Shown here: in pieces, positions 1-7,780 of the stretch
Layout: each line of letters starts with the position of its first letter
How positions within the stretch are numbered: the stretch's first letter is position 1
Origin: a virus
DNA: 64,000 nt
Virus record (IMG/VR): IMGVR_UViG_3300032236_002285
Location: 248,001 to 312,000 of that record
Reading direction: 5' to 3' (one strand)
The notes under the pieces: model-generated
Seen by the model: the letters and a program-made list of their open reading frames with translations, nothing else
The model's database searches: none
What the model was told of the DNA's origin: nothing
Program-made: the position numbers and the translations under genes

Positions 1-123
1 GTATCTATAGATGAAAGTGATGATTCTAAGAAATATTCATATCATGTTAAAAGAGGATTTTTAAGAACTGATAAATGTTATATTAAGATAGCCCCTATAA
101 GAATAGAAATTCAATTAGCATAA
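1..123 (+). CDS. 3' end of an unidentified gene (partial)
   Basis: Frame 1 is open from the first base of the window to a TAA at 121-123, giving the last 40 residues of a protein that starts outside the window. The fragment is rich in Lys, Ile and Arg and shows no motif I recognise. Its stop codon overlaps the ATG of the next gene (TAATG), so the two are translationally coupled. Confidence 0.6.
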   Translation, partial: VSIDESDDSKKYSYHVKRGFLRTDKCYIKIAPIRIEIQLA

Positions 124-647
124 TGAAACATATAAAGACATATAAACTATTTGAAAGTATTGATACTGATAAAATTTATAATAACATAGATACTTCTGAT
201 AATGATGTTTATTATCAAATACCATTCCAATGGTTTTATGACGGTAAAGAATTTGGTGATGACTTTAAGTTATTTCTTGGTGAAAGATTTATTTATGATT
301 ACATAAAAGATGAAGAAATAACAAAAGAATTAGAATCTGATTTAAGTAATGTTGATTTAAGTAAAGGGTGGGAATCTGATACATTTCATTCTGGTGATAA
401 TAAAGATAACATACACACTAAAAGGATTGCTAAATTAGTTCAGTCATTACAAAATAATGAGCCACTAAGACCTATATCTTTTTGGGTATCAGAAAATAGT
501 TATATGCATGATTGTTATAATTTCATAGAAGATGGAAATCATAGGTTAAGAGCTTTACAGTATTTAGGTTATGATTATTTCCCAGCTTATGTTTATGGTT
601 CTCATGAGAAGTTTATTTTAGAAGAATTAAAAAAATTAAATAGTTAA
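123..647 (+). CDS. Tagged protein with ParB/sulfiredoxin-like domain
   Basis: 174 residues. The N-terminus MKHIKTYKLFES is the shared tag seen on many proteins of this window. The C-terminal part (about residues 95-165) carries an IEDGNHRLRALQYLG motif followed by a PAYVYG strand, the pattern of the ParB N-terminal/sulfiredoxin-like fold where the DGxHR segment contacts nucleotide or nucleic acid. The function of such stand-alone domains in phages is not established; some are nucleases or nucleotide hydrolases. It begins at an ATG overlapping the upstream stop and is followed by a TTAATATATA motif and a second tagged gene. I infer a nucleotide or nucleic acid-binding role only. Confidence 0.7.
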   Translation: MKHIKTYKLFESIDTDKIYNNIDTSDNDVYYQIPFQWFYDGKEFGDDFKLFLGERFIYDYIKDEEITKELESDLSNVDLSKGWESDTFHSGDNKDNIHTKRIAKLVQSLQNNEPLRPISFWVSENSYMHDCYNFIEDGNHRLRALQYLGYDYFPAYVYGSHEKFILEELKKLNS

Positions 648-653
648 TATATA
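644..653 (+). promoter_or_regulatory. TTAATATATA upstream motif
   Basis: Exact copy of the decamer that recurs just upstream of many genes in this window, 6 bases before the ATG at 660. It is probably a phage promoter element or a translation-start signal. Confidence 0.45.
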
Positions 654-658
654 CTATA

Positions 659-1132
659 ATGAAACATCTAAAGACATACAAGATATTTGAAAATATTGAT
701 ACGATAATAAATGATCTTAAAGATATCTTATTAGAGTTACAAGATAAGAACTTTAACATACGAATTGCGAGTATTGAACATCATGCTGGTGAAAATGCCT
801 TAGATATAACTATATCTAAAGATGGTGGTAATTTTGATTTCTGGACAGAAAGTAATATAGGTGAACTCACACCTTTCAATTTTATTGAGGTTAAAGAGGA
901 TCTAATAAGATTATTAGAATATGCTAATAGTGAAGGATGGTATGACTTTAACTTTGAAATTATTACACCATCAAACACATTAAATGGTAGTAAAAAATTT
1001 AATGATGGTACATACCAAGCTTCGGTGGAAGTTAAAGGTGATGAGATTGTAACTAATTACAGTTGGAATCAAGGTGAACCAATTAAAGATGATGAAAAGA
1101 TCCTTTGTGTTTATATTGGATTGTTGAAATAA
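659..1132 (+). CDS. Tagged hypothetical protein, DLKDILLELQD family
   Basis: 157 residues, starting with the shared tag MKHLKTYKIFEN. Right after the tag comes a helix with DLKDILLELQDKNFNI, which recurs almost unchanged in the next gene and more loosely in the gene at 4578, so these are paralogues that share the tag plus a small amphipathic domain. The remainder is a mixed alpha/beta protein with no recognised motif. It stands in a run of short tagged genes separated by AATATATACT sequences. No function can be assigned; packaging in the head is suggested only by the tag. Confidence 0.65.
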   Translation: MKHLKTYKIFENIDTIINDLKDILLELQDKNFNIRIASIEHHAGENALDITISKDGGNFDFWTESNIGELTPFNFIEVKEDLIRLLEYANSEGWYDFNFEIITPSNTLNGSKKFNDGTYQASVEVKGDEIVTNYSWNQGEPIKDDEKILCVYIGLLK

Positions 1133-1143
1133 TATATACTCTA

Positions 1144-1536
1144 ATGAAACATCTAAAATCATATAAAGTATTTGAGTCAACTGAGACAGAGCAAGACTTA
1201 AAAGATATCCTACTTGAGCTACAAGATGAAGGATATAAAGTTATACATAATGATGATGTTATGTTAGGGGTTACTGGTGAACCAGGAAATATTAAAGCTA
1301 TCTGGGTAAGAGATGTTAATAATCCAAGTTATAGTGAAGGTAAAGATTGGGAAGAGTTAAGAGATTACGCTTTAAGAATTAAAGATTACTTAGGTGATAA
1401 GTATTTGAGCTTTGCTTGGAGACCTATTCTTTTAGGAAGTCAAGGTAAAGAAAATCCTTATCATACTGTTAAGTTAAATGAAGATACCCAAATAGATGAA
1501 AAAATATACTCATTCGTAATAAAATACAAAGAATAA
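1144..1536 (+). CDS. Tagged hypothetical protein, DLKDILLELQD family
   Basis: 130 residues. I chose the ATG at 1144 because it restores the shared tag MKHLKSYKVFES and lies just after an AATATATACT motif; a longer reading from 1105 would overlap the previous gene. Residues 16-30 (DLKDILLELQDEGYKV) repeat the helix of the preceding gene, so the two arose by duplication. The C-terminal half differs. A bidirectional-looking terminator follows directly. The function is unknown. Confidence 0.65.
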   Translation: MKHLKSYKVFESTETEQDLKDILLELQDEGYKVIHNDDVMLGVTGEPGNIKAIWVRDVNNPSYSEGKDWEELRDYALRIKDYLGDKYLSFAWRPILLGSQGKENPYHTVKLNEDTQIDEKIYSFVIKYKE

Positions 1537-1565
1537 AAAAGCCCTCTTAATGAGGGCTTTCTTTT
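1535..1565. terminator. Bidirectional intrinsic terminator
   Basis: Stem GCCCTC (1541-1546) / GAGGGC (1552-1557) with loop TTAAT, flanked by A-run and T-run. It lies between two convergent genes and can serve both. Confidence 0.8.
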
Positions 1566-4501
1566 TATCTTAATAAAGTGATATTACCTTTCTTATAGAA
1601 TCTCTTACCTTTATATGAATAAGCTTCTGCTTCATAAACATAAACACCAATCGGACAAGGCTCACCTTTAAATCTACCATCCCAGCCTTCATCTATATTC
1701 TTTGTTTCAAATACCATCTGACCCCATCTATTGAATATTCTAAAATGATCCAATGTAGCAATACCATGATGTTGTACTTTAATTATATCATTAGGTGAAG
1801 AACCCGGTGAAAAAGCATTAGCCACATCAATATAAGAATCATCTTCTACAATCACAACAACTGTATCAGTTACTTCACAACCATATTCTGTTTTAGCATT
1901 GACAGTATAAATAATACTAGATTGTACTGAAGTAATAGGTGATGATATACAAGGATTACTTAAACCATTAAGCGGAAACCAATTAAAGTATAAACAATTA
2001 CCACCTGGTGTAAATTGATATGATTCACCTGGATATAATCTAATCGTATCTGGTAGATTAATACTTGCTAAGTTTTTAATCTCTACATTTACAAGAGTAG
2101 AATCTATACAACCTGTTACTTCTTGTGCCACGACTAAATAAGTAAAATTACCTGGAGGCCATACTGTTGGCTCTTGAGCCGTATCACTACTAATATATAA
2201 ATTAGGGTACCAATGAATCCAAGTTAAAGGAGCGGCAAAAGTACTTAATAACTTAGTAGAATCTCCAGGACACAATGGTTTTATTCCTAAAGGTTGGAAA
2301 AAATTACTTGCAATTACCGTATAAGTCGCATCATCACTTCCATTACATCCGATTGGTGTTGTTACCGTTAAGTTAACATTTTGACTCAATACACTATTAA
2401 AGATTGGATTCGCTATTGATGGGTTATTAAACGCACCTGAAGGTGTCCAAGTGTAAGTGTAAAAAGGATATGTTCCTGGTGTTATTATTGGATCACATTG
2501 AATTGTATCACCATTACATATTGTTCTGTCCGCCCCAATAAACACAGTTGGATTTGGTTGAACATCAATATAGATTGTCTTAATTGAATCTTTACATCCT
2601 GTCTTGGTTGCTTTGATTGTATATAACCTTGAGGTGTCAGGTGTAATCGTTGGTGACATTATGTTTGGATTACTCACAAATAAATTAGGTGTCCATTTAT
2701 AAGTATAACGATTATCACCAGTTACATTTATGTTAACCGTATTACCCTTACAAATCGCAGTATCTTTATTGTTTAGTTTGAACCCTTGTAATACTTTTAT
2801 TTTCAATGTATCATAACGAGCACATTGATTTAATCCATTTGGAGTTATCTTAACAATATAAGTCGTATCTTTTGTAGGAGTACAAATTGGATTATTAATA
2901 GTATCCTTATTCAAAAAAGTTGAAGGAAACCATTTAACACTAAAAATTGTGTTAGCACTTGGAATTAAATTAGTATTCAATAATAACGAGTTATTGATAC
3001 AAGTTACAGTATCTGGTCCCAAATTGAATATCGGTATTGGTGATACTGTTACGGTAGTCGTATCTTTGTATTTATCACAAACACCCATCAAATTACTTGT
3101 AACCACATATTGAGTTGTTACAGTTGGATTAGCAAATGGAGCAGGACAATTAGTACAAGTTAATGAAGTCACAGGCGAACCACCAGGTAAAACTGACCAA
3201 GTGAATTGGGTACCACCAGCAACTTGCAACATAGCATAATCACCAATACATATTATTGGATATGTGGTGATATGAGTTTGTTGCCAAATATAAATTGGTA
3301 CAATAAATGTTTGTGATACAGGAATACCAGGAGGTGTACAAGTAGAATCTTTAATAGTAAATGTTAATATCCTTAAACCTGTATCAATTAATGAAGGAGA
3401 CCAATTAAAACAAGTTCTAACTGAATCTGTAAATGGATGAGTTGTAGTAAGTGTTGAACCAGGAGTGGTAATGCTATTATTAGATGATACAACTAATATA
3501 GCATTTGAATTAGTTGATTTGGCATCAAAACAAAATGATATTGTATGACCACCACATCCTTCTATTCTACCATTGTTCCAAGTACCACCTACAATAGATA
3601 CTGTATCTAAATTCAAGGTTGGTGGAGGGATGGTACAAGCTTTAACAATAATTTGTATATCTCTCATCACAGAACCTATTAACACACCATTTCTCCATTC
3701 TTTTACAAAAACAGTAACAACTGCAACTTGTTGAATGTTAGGTGTAAATGATATCTGTCCTGTTGTTGGACTAATAGTAAATGTATTGTTTGTACTTAAT
3801 GGGTTATTAGTTAAGTTATAGGTTACGGGTGGTGAAGTTGTGTTTGTAAATCCTATGTCTGAACCCGCAATAACATTACAACCGGCTGAACTTGTTTTTG
3901 GTTGAATTATAGAAAATGACATTGAATCGTTATTAGGGTCAACAGCGCCATTATTATAGTTGTATGGCATATTAACACAAAGATAAGGTACTGGTTTTAC
4001 GGTAAAATAAGGTGATGAATTACCTTGAGCATATTGATTGTTAAGCATTGCTTCAACATACATATTCTGAGTACCAGGTTGATATAAATTAGTAATGGCA
4101 TTATTTCTAGCACCTTCAGAAATATAAAATTTCCATGAATTACATCTTGAAGGCAGTGTGATTGTGTTTTCATATATCCACTCTCTATAACCAGGGAAGG
4201 TACCACCGTTACAAGTACTTGGGTAACCAGGACAACCGGTACTTACTTCTTGTCCATTGGTTGGACTTGTAATTTTACTGAGTGTTATGTTAGTACACCA
4301 ATTAGTACAAGGATTAAAACAATAACATAAAACATCACTGGGTTCTGGAATACCAGTACAATCTCTATAAAATTTGAATGTAATTTTATATGTTGAATCT
4401 GATATCCAACTATAAAGTAGTTCACCGCCAGCGCAGTGAGATGCTTTGCTCACGTTAGCAAAGGAAAGTAGCATAATTAATGCTAAGAGTAATCGTTTCA
4501 T
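1565..4501 (-). CDS. Large secreted multi-Ig-like protein with type IX secretion C-terminal domain
   Basis: 978 residues. The first 20 or so residues (MKRLLLALIMLLSFANVSKA) form a classical signal peptide. The body is Cys-, Thr-, Pro- and Asn-rich and reads as a series of Ig/PKD-like beta domains with repeated 'T-x-Y-x-V' strand patterns. The last 95 residues match the CHU_C/gliding-motility C-terminal domain: AFSPGSSPND, then RIFNRWGQMVFETKN, WDGRFKGEPCPIGVYVYEA, and a final KGNITLLR. In Bacteroidota this domain directs cargo through the type IX secretion system to the cell surface. Such a gene in a phage would place a large protein on or outside the infected cell, for example for superinfection exclusion, aggregation or adhesion; that role is inference. 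A virion fibre is less likely because of the signal peptide. Confidence 0.85.
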   Translation of the reverse strand: MKRLLLALIMLLSFANVSKASHCAGGELLYSWISDSTYKITFKFYRDCTGIPEPSDVLCYCFNPCTNWCTNITLSKITSPTNGQEVSTGCPGYPSTCNGGTFPGYREWIYENTITLPSRCNSWKFYISEGARNNAITNLYQPGTQNMYVEAMLNNQYAQGNSSPYFTVKPVPYLCVNMPYNYNNGAVDPNNDSMSFSIIQPKTSSAGCNVIAGSDIGFTNTTSPPVTYNLTNNPLSTNNTFTISPTTGQISFTPNIQQVAVVTVFVKEWRNGVLIGSVMRDIQIIVKACTIPPPTLNLDTVSIVGGTWNNGRIEGCGGHTISFCFDAKSTNSNAILVVSSNNSITTPGSTLTTTHPFTDSVRTCFNWSPSLIDTGLRILTFTIKDSTCTPPGIPVSQTFIVPIYIWQQTHITTYPIICIGDYAMLQVAGGTQFTWSVLPGGSPVTSLTCTNCPAPFANPTVTTQYVVTSNLMGVCDKYKDTTTVTVSPIPIFNLGPDTVTCINNSLLLNTNLIPSANTIFSVKWFPSTFLNKDTINNPICTPTKDTTYIVKITPNGLNQCARYDTLKIKVLQGFKLNNKDTAICKGNTVNINVTGDNRYTYKWTPNLFVSNPNIMSPTITPDTSRLYTIKATKTGCKDSIKTIYIDVQPNPTVFIGADRTICNGDTIQCDPIITPGTYPFYTYTWTPSGAFNNPSIANPIFNSVLSQNVNLTVTTPIGCNGSDDATYTVIASNFFQPLGIKPLCPGDSTKLLSTFAAPLTWIHWYPNLYISSDTAQEPTVWPPGNFTYLVVAQEVTGCIDSTLVNVEIKNLASINLPDTIRLYPGESYQFTPGGNCLYFNWFPLNGLSNPCISSPITSVQSSIIYTVNAKTEYGCEVTDTVVVIVEDDSYIDVANAFSPGSSPNDIIKVQHHGIATLDHFRIFNRWGQMVFETKNIDEGWDGRFKGEPCPIGVYVYEAEAYSYKGKRFYKKGNITLLR

Positions 4502-4562
4502 ATTTAAGGTTTTACATAAAGTTATGACACTACCATGACAATTCCAAAAATTATTTTTTTAT

Positions 4563-4572
4563 TTAATATATA
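4563..4572 (+). promoter_or_regulatory. TTAATATATA upstream motif
   Basis: Exact copy of the recurrent decamer, 5 bases before the ATG at 4578. Confidence 0.45.
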
Positions 4573-4577
4573 CTTTA

Positions 4578-4979
4578 ATGAAACACTTAAAGAAATATAA
4601 TGAATCTGATCAAGAATTCACATTCATAGACATTATTGATATCCTACAAGATATCATTGATGAAGGTCATGATATTGTTATTTATTCAGCTACAGGTAAT
4701 TATTATACACCTGAAGATATTAATAAAAGAGGTGTAGAAACTGAATTCAGGTTTCAGAGATATGCTAATGAAAATAAAAAGTCATTTAAGATTCAAATCA
4801 ACTTCAAGATGAGTTTAGAGTATAGTTATCTTGTTGATTTCTTTGATGAGATGAAAGTACCTATCGCCAGATTTGAAGATACTGGATTTTATCTAAGCCA
4901 TATGGAACCAAAAGTAACTGACGAATCGGATCTCTATCGTTGTTATGGGGTTTACTACAATTTTGAATCAGATAATTAA
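4578..4979 (+). CDS. Tagged hypothetical protein
   Basis: 133 residues with the short tag version MKHLKKYNES. The segment IDIIDILQDIIDEGHDIVI resembles the DLKDILLELQDEGYKV helix of the genes at 659 and 1144, so this is a third member of that paralogous family. It is acidic, with no recognised catalytic motif. It converges on the Toprim gene at 4984 with a 4-base gap. The function is unknown. Confidence 0.65.
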   Translation: MKHLKKYNESDQEFTFIDIIDILQDIIDEGHDIVIYSATGNYYTPEDINKRGVETEFRFQRYANENKKSFKIQINFKMSLEYSYLVDFFDEMKVPIARFEDTGFYLSHMEPKVTDESDLYRCYGVYYNFESDN

Positions 4980-4983
4980 TAAG

Positions 4984-5577
4984 CTATAATCCAGATTTTT
5001 CTAAACAATCCTTTAAGAAAACCTTTGCTTCTTCTGGTGTTAAATCATTAGCATCTTTTCCACTTGGTACGGTATAAGCAAAATCACCAGCTTTAATTAG
5101 TCTTCTACCAGCCGCATCATTATCATAAATAACAATCTTCTTTTGTATTAAAGTTTTTAACCAAGATTTTAGTGAATCACTTGGGTTATTACAAAGAACA
5201 GCTATAGCCGGATAACCAGCTTCTTGAATTCTAGCCGCATCAAATATACCTTCAGTTATAAATACAAACTCATCACTCATAACATCTAAAGATTCTAATC
5301 CCCAAACAGCAATCTTTTTACCTTTACCTTCATCAGAAACCCAAGTGAAATATTTAGCCATTCTTGGATCTTCTAAATTGGATTGACCTGTTTTTTGATA
5401 ATCAGGATTGTATTTTTGATAACCCACCATTTGACCAGACAGGTTGTAAAGAAAGAAATAAGAATCTCCAGTATCTTCATCCATAATGACTCTAGTCTTC
5501 GTAGGATCAACGCCACGACCTTTTAGATGGTCTGTTAGACTACCTTCAAATTCTTCATATAGTTTTAAATATCTCAT
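4984..5577 (-). CDS. Tagged Toprim-domain protein (DnaG-like)
   Basis: 197 residues. The tag-like start is MRYLKLYEEFEG. A Toprim fold is visible in the C-terminal two thirds: VFITEGIFDAARIQEAGYPAIAV (the conserved glutamate in ITEG), then KKIVIYDNDAAGRRLIKAG (the DxD-type metal site, here DND) and a late GKDANDL segment. This matches DnaG-type and phage primase/helicase Toprim modules that bind an incoming nucleic acid, but there is no zinc-binding domain and no primase N-terminus, so it is a reduced Toprim protein. It could be a primase accessory factor, an OLD-like nuclease fragment or a topoisomerase-like regulator. The combination of Toprim and tag is unusual. Confidence 0.75.
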   Translation of the reverse strand: MRYLKLYEEFEGSLTDHLKGRGVDPTKTRVIMDEDTGDSYFFLYNLSGQMVGYQKYNPDYQKTGQSNLEDPRMAKYFTWVSDEGKGKKIAVWGLESLDVMSDEFVFITEGIFDAARIQEAGYPAIAVLCNNPSDSLKSWLKTLIQKKIVIYDNDAAGRRLIKAGDFAYTVPSGKDANDLTPEEAKVFLKDCLEKSGL

Positions 5578-5581
5578 AGTG

Positions 5582-5591
5582 TATATATTAA
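5582..5591 (-). promoter_or_regulatory. TTAATATATA upstream motif (minus strand)
   Basis: Exact decamer on the minus strand, 4 bases before the ATG of the Toprim gene. Confidence 0.45.
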
Positions 5592-5654
5592 TTTTAAATT
5601 AATACAAACTGGATGTATATACATTTATATATACTAAAAATATAATCTTACGAT

Positions 5655-5849
5655 ATGGCAGCACCTAAAGACAAAATGTTCTCACTACGAATTCCTGAAA
5701 AACTCTTAAATGAATATAGAGAGTTTTGTGAAGAAAATTCTATTAACATTTCTATGAGATTAAGAAAATTTATTGAAAGAGACCTTGAGGGTTATAGGGC
5801 TAAAAAGCTTCAACAACAAATACAAAGAAAAAATAATAATCAATCTTAA
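5655..5849 (+). CDS. Small ribbon-helix-helix DNA-binding protein
   Basis: 64 residues. MFSLRIPEKLLNEYREFCEE followed by NISMRLRKFIERDLEGYR is the Arc/MetJ/CopG pattern: one beta strand with alternating residues (FSLRIP), helix A, a short turn (NINIS-like) and helix B. Such proteins dimerise and bind DNA operators through the strand, so this is a likely phage transcription repressor or activator. The tail is basic and Gln/Asn-rich. It is followed 10 bases later by the next gene, so the two are probably cotranscribed. Confidence 0.75.
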   Translation: MAAPKDKMFSLRIPEKLLNEYREFCEENSINISMRLRKFIERDLEGYRAKKLQQQIQRKNNNQS

Positions 5850-5859
5850 TATATAGATT

Positions 5860-6903
5860 ATGAGATATATTAAAACATACGAGTCATATAAAACTAACAA
5901 ACTTCTTCAAGAAGATTTTGACAGAAAGATAACTATTCTACATAATGTAGAATTAGATGGTACAGATGAAGAACTTTTTAGAAGAATTTTTGACAAAGTT
6001 GTTGAATCTATCAAAGATGAATCTATTAAACAAGAAATCAAGAATTATGTTTCTGAAAATCAATTACTAAATGAAGGATTTTTTGATAAATTAAAAGAAA
6101 GATTTCCTAAAGCGGCTCAAGTTTCTAAATCACTTTCGGATAAAGCTGAAGGTATTTTAAGTAATATCTTACAAAAGGTTAAAGATGCTGTTTCTTTTGT
6201 TAAAAAGATTACTGAAGGTATATCAGAGTTTTTCAAAATGGCTATTGAAAAAGGTAAAGCTTTTTATATTGAGCAATTGAAAACTGGTCAGTTAAAATCA
6301 AAAGTAGATGAATTAGTTAAAACTAAAAAAGAAGGTCTGAAGACTGATTTATTTACAATTGAAAGTGTTCTTAATTTTTATAGAGTAGATTTTATGGGTA
6401 AGATTAATAATACTATTACAACCAATCTTACTAACTTCTTAAATAAAGAACAAACTCCAATTGCAGAATCTATGTTAAATGAAGGTGGTAATGTTATTTC
6501 TACTTTAGTTCATGGTATTGAAGCTATTCCACCATTCTCTTGGTTGGAAGCCCTTGCTAAATCTGGTGAAAAGGGTGCTGCCGCAGTTATTGCTGCTTTA
6601 AGCTCTTTAACTCAAAAATTAGGTGGTCATGCTTTTCAACTTCCAGTTGTTGCTATTTTAATTGGTTTACTTATAGAACAAATCATTAAAGGCCAAGCAG
6701 GTCACTGGTTATTAGAATTAGCTGGTCCTACTCCACTAGGAATGGCAATTAAAGGTATTAAAATGACAGCTTCTATAATAGCACTTATTGTTGCCATTGA
6801 TTCTGTTGTTGGTGGTCAATTGGGTATTGTTAATAATCATCACGATGACCACACCGAACACGGTGAACATGCAGAAACTGAGACTACTGAAAACACAGCA
6901 TAA
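5860..6903 (+). CDS. Tagged 347-residue protein with hydrophobic C-terminal half
   Basis: The N-terminus MRYIKTYESYKTNKLLQEDF is a variant of the shared tag. Residues 60-200 are Lys/Glu-rich helices (coiled-coil-like); residues 215-320 contain Ala/Gly/Ile-rich stretches (AAAVIAALSSLTQ, VVAILIGLLIEQII, ASIIALIVAIDSVVGG) that could be membrane-inserting helices; the end is His/Glu-rich (HHDDHTEHGEHAE), a possible metal-binding tail. This architecture resembles membrane-active virion or pore-type proteins, but I recognise no family. The tag would be compatible with ejection into the host. Confidence 0.6.
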   Translation: MRYIKTYESYKTNKLLQEDFDRKITILHNVELDGTDEELFRRIFDKVVESIKDESIKQEIKNYVSENQLLNEGFFDKLKERFPKAAQVSKSLSDKAEGILSNILQKVKDAVSFVKKITEGISEFFKMAIEKGKAFYIEQLKTGQLKSKVDELVKTKKEGLKTDLFTIESVLNFYRVDFMGKINNTITTNLTNFLNKEQTPIAESMLNEGGNVISTLVHGIEAIPPFSWLEALAKSGEKGAAAVIAALSSLTQKLGGHAFQLPVVAILIGLLIEQIIKGQAGHWLLELAGPTPLGMAIKGIKMTASIIALIVAIDSVVGGQLGIVNNHHDDHTEHGEHAETETTENTA

Positions 6904-6905
6904 AT

Positions 6906-6938
6906 AAAAAGAGGAAGTTAAAAACTTCCTCTTTTTTA
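6906..6938. terminator. Intrinsic terminator between convergent genes
   Basis: Stem GAGGAAGTT (6911-6919) / AACTTCCTC (6923-6931), flanked by A- and T-runs. Confidence 0.8.
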
Positions 6939-7271
6939 TCTTATTAAAGTAACATAACCTTTTTGAGCCATCATAGTTCCATCACAATCATATGTGATAT
7001 ACCAGTTATAAATTCCTAAATCTTGAACAACTCCATTAAAAGTTCCATCCCATCTTTTATCATTTAATTGAGATTCAAAAACGGTTTGACCCCATTTATT
7101 TTTAATTATAAAATTTAATATTTTATAATGATTACCAATTGGTCCAAAGGAATCGTTTTTACCATCATTATTTGGTGTAAAAGCGGATGGTAATGATAAA
7201 ACACAAGATTGAGATCTACCTAAATTAATAACACCTATTAAAAGCGCTATCATAAGCAATGTTTTTTTCAT
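6936..7271 (-). CDS. Secreted mini-protein: signal peptide plus CHU_C type IX sorting domain
   Basis: 111 residues. A signal peptide (about residues 1-20, ending in LGRSQS) is followed immediately by an almost complete CHU_C domain: AFTPNNDGKNDSFGPIG (the hallmark aFtPNgDGkND motif), ILNFIIKNKWGQTVFESQ, RWDGTFNGVVQDLGIYNWYI and a final KGYVTLIR. There is no cargo module, so the gene product is essentially a free type IX C-terminal signal domain. It is paralogous to the end of the protein encoded at 1565-4501. It could compete for or occupy the host type IX machinery, or be a small surface protein; both are inferences. Confidence 0.85.
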   Translation of the reverse strand: MKKTLLMIALLIGVINLGRSQSCVLSLPSAFTPNNDGKNDSFGPIGNHYKILNFIIKNKWGQTVFESQLNDKRWDGTFNGVVQDLGIYNWYITYDCDGTMMAQKGYVTLIR

Positions 7272-7364
7272 AAATTATAACGTTATTTTCTTTATATATA
7301 ATACTGATAATCAAATGTTTTTATATTTTTTTAAAACAAATTAGGTTATTTAAAATAAACATCC

Positions 7365-7372
7365 TATCTTTG
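7365..7372 (+). promoter_or_regulatory. Bacteroidota-type -7 element TATCTTTG
   Basis: Match to TANNTTTG in the otherwise gene-free 7272-7509 stretch upstream of tRNA block 1. No clear TTTG box is seen 19-20 bases upstream. Confidence 0.4.
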
Positions 7373-7455
7373 TATAACAAAACGAAAAAATAAATTACAA
7401 ATTAAAAAAAGATTAAAAAAGATTAAAAAAATTAGGTAGAATTAAAACTTTTTCT

Positions 7456-7463
7456 TAATTTTG
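7456..7463 (+). promoter_or_regulatory. Bacteroidota-type -7 element TAATTTTG
   Basis: Second TANNTTTG match, about 45 bases before the leader ORF. The downstream segment (GTATAAAATAAG, then GGACAAAAACTTTTTAATATATACA) is nearly identical to the one before the second tRNA block, which supports a shared promoter-leader cassette. Confidence 0.55.
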
Positions 7464-7494
7464 TATAAAATAAGTCAAAAGGGACAAAAACTTT

Positions 7495-7504
7495 TTAATA
7501 TATA
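7495..7504 (+). promoter_or_regulatory. TTAATATATA upstream motif
   Basis: Exact decamer 5 bases before the leader ATG at 7510. Confidence 0.45.
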
Positions 7505-7509
7505 CAACA

Positions 7510-7617
7510 ATGACAACAATGAATTTAAATATGAATATGAATCTAACGGTGGTGCTTAATACATTATGTATTAGACGCTCTGAGGGCTTCGTCATATCTA
7601 AACGATTTGTTGACTAA
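7510..7617 (+). CDS. Attenuator leader peptide of tRNA block 1 / LeuRS
   Basis: 35-codon ORF beginning MTTMNLNMNMNLTVVLNTLC, then Ile-Arg-Arg. The first 23 codons use only Met, Thr, Asn, Leu, Val, Cys, Ile and Arg, which is the set of isotypes encoded by the tRNA genes downstream. Codon 24 (TCT, 7579) is the first base of the antiterminator strand. Leu codons are TTA, CTA, CTT and TTA, never TTG. The peptide itself is unlikely to have a function; its translation rate is the likely signal. A second in-frame ATG at 7519 could also serve as start. Similar to trp/leu-type leader peptides in logic but not in sequence. Confidence 0.75.
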   Translation: MTTMNLNMNMNLTVVLNTLCIRRSEGFVISKRFVD

Positions 7618-7683
7618 ATGTATAACAAATTTTATAAAGGATAAAATCGAAACCCTCAGACAAAAAATCTGAGGGTTTTTTTA
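7579..7683 (+). promoter_or_regulatory. Transcription attenuator with mutually exclusive hairpins
   Basis: Segment A (7579-7591, TCTGAGGGCTTCG) lies inside the leader ORF. Segment B (7648-7660, CGAAACCCTCAGA) can pair with A over 12 of 13 positions, or its 3' part (7651-7660) can pair with segment C (7668-7677, TCTGAGGGTT) to form a 10-bp terminator followed by a T-run. A ribosome that reaches the leader stop at 7617 would cover A and allow termination; a ribosome stalled in the first 20 or so codons would leave A free to pair with B and permit readthrough into the tRNA block. Confidence 0.75.
7651..7683 (+). terminator. Intrinsic terminator of attenuator 1
   Basis: Stem AACCCTCAGA / TCTGAGGGTT with a 7-base loop and a downstream T-run, before the first tRNA at 7698. 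Confidence 0.85.
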
Positions 7684-7697
7684 TATGTAATAAATTT

Positions 7698-7769
7698 GGG
7701 GTGGTAGCTTAATGGTGAAGCAATCGGCTGTTAACCGATAGATTATAGGTTCGAATCCTATCCACCCCG
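7698..7769 (+). tRNA. tRNA-Asn(GUU)
   Basis: Complete cloverleaf: acceptor GGGGTGG/CCACCCC, anticodon arm ATCGG-CTGTTAA-CCGAT, normal T-arm with TTCGAAT loop, discriminator G. CCA is not encoded. First of three tRNA-Asn genes in the block. Confidence 0.9.
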
Positions 7770-7780
7770 CAAAAATAAAC

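Noticed and set aside
3997-4206. Minus-strand 69-codon frame inside the CHU_C gene
   Set aside because: Out-of-frame shadow of a continuous 978-codon gene.
5655-5849. Antitoxin of a toxin-antitoxin pair
   Set aside because: The ribbon-helix-helix protein has no small toxin gene beside it; the next gene is a 347-residue tagged protein.
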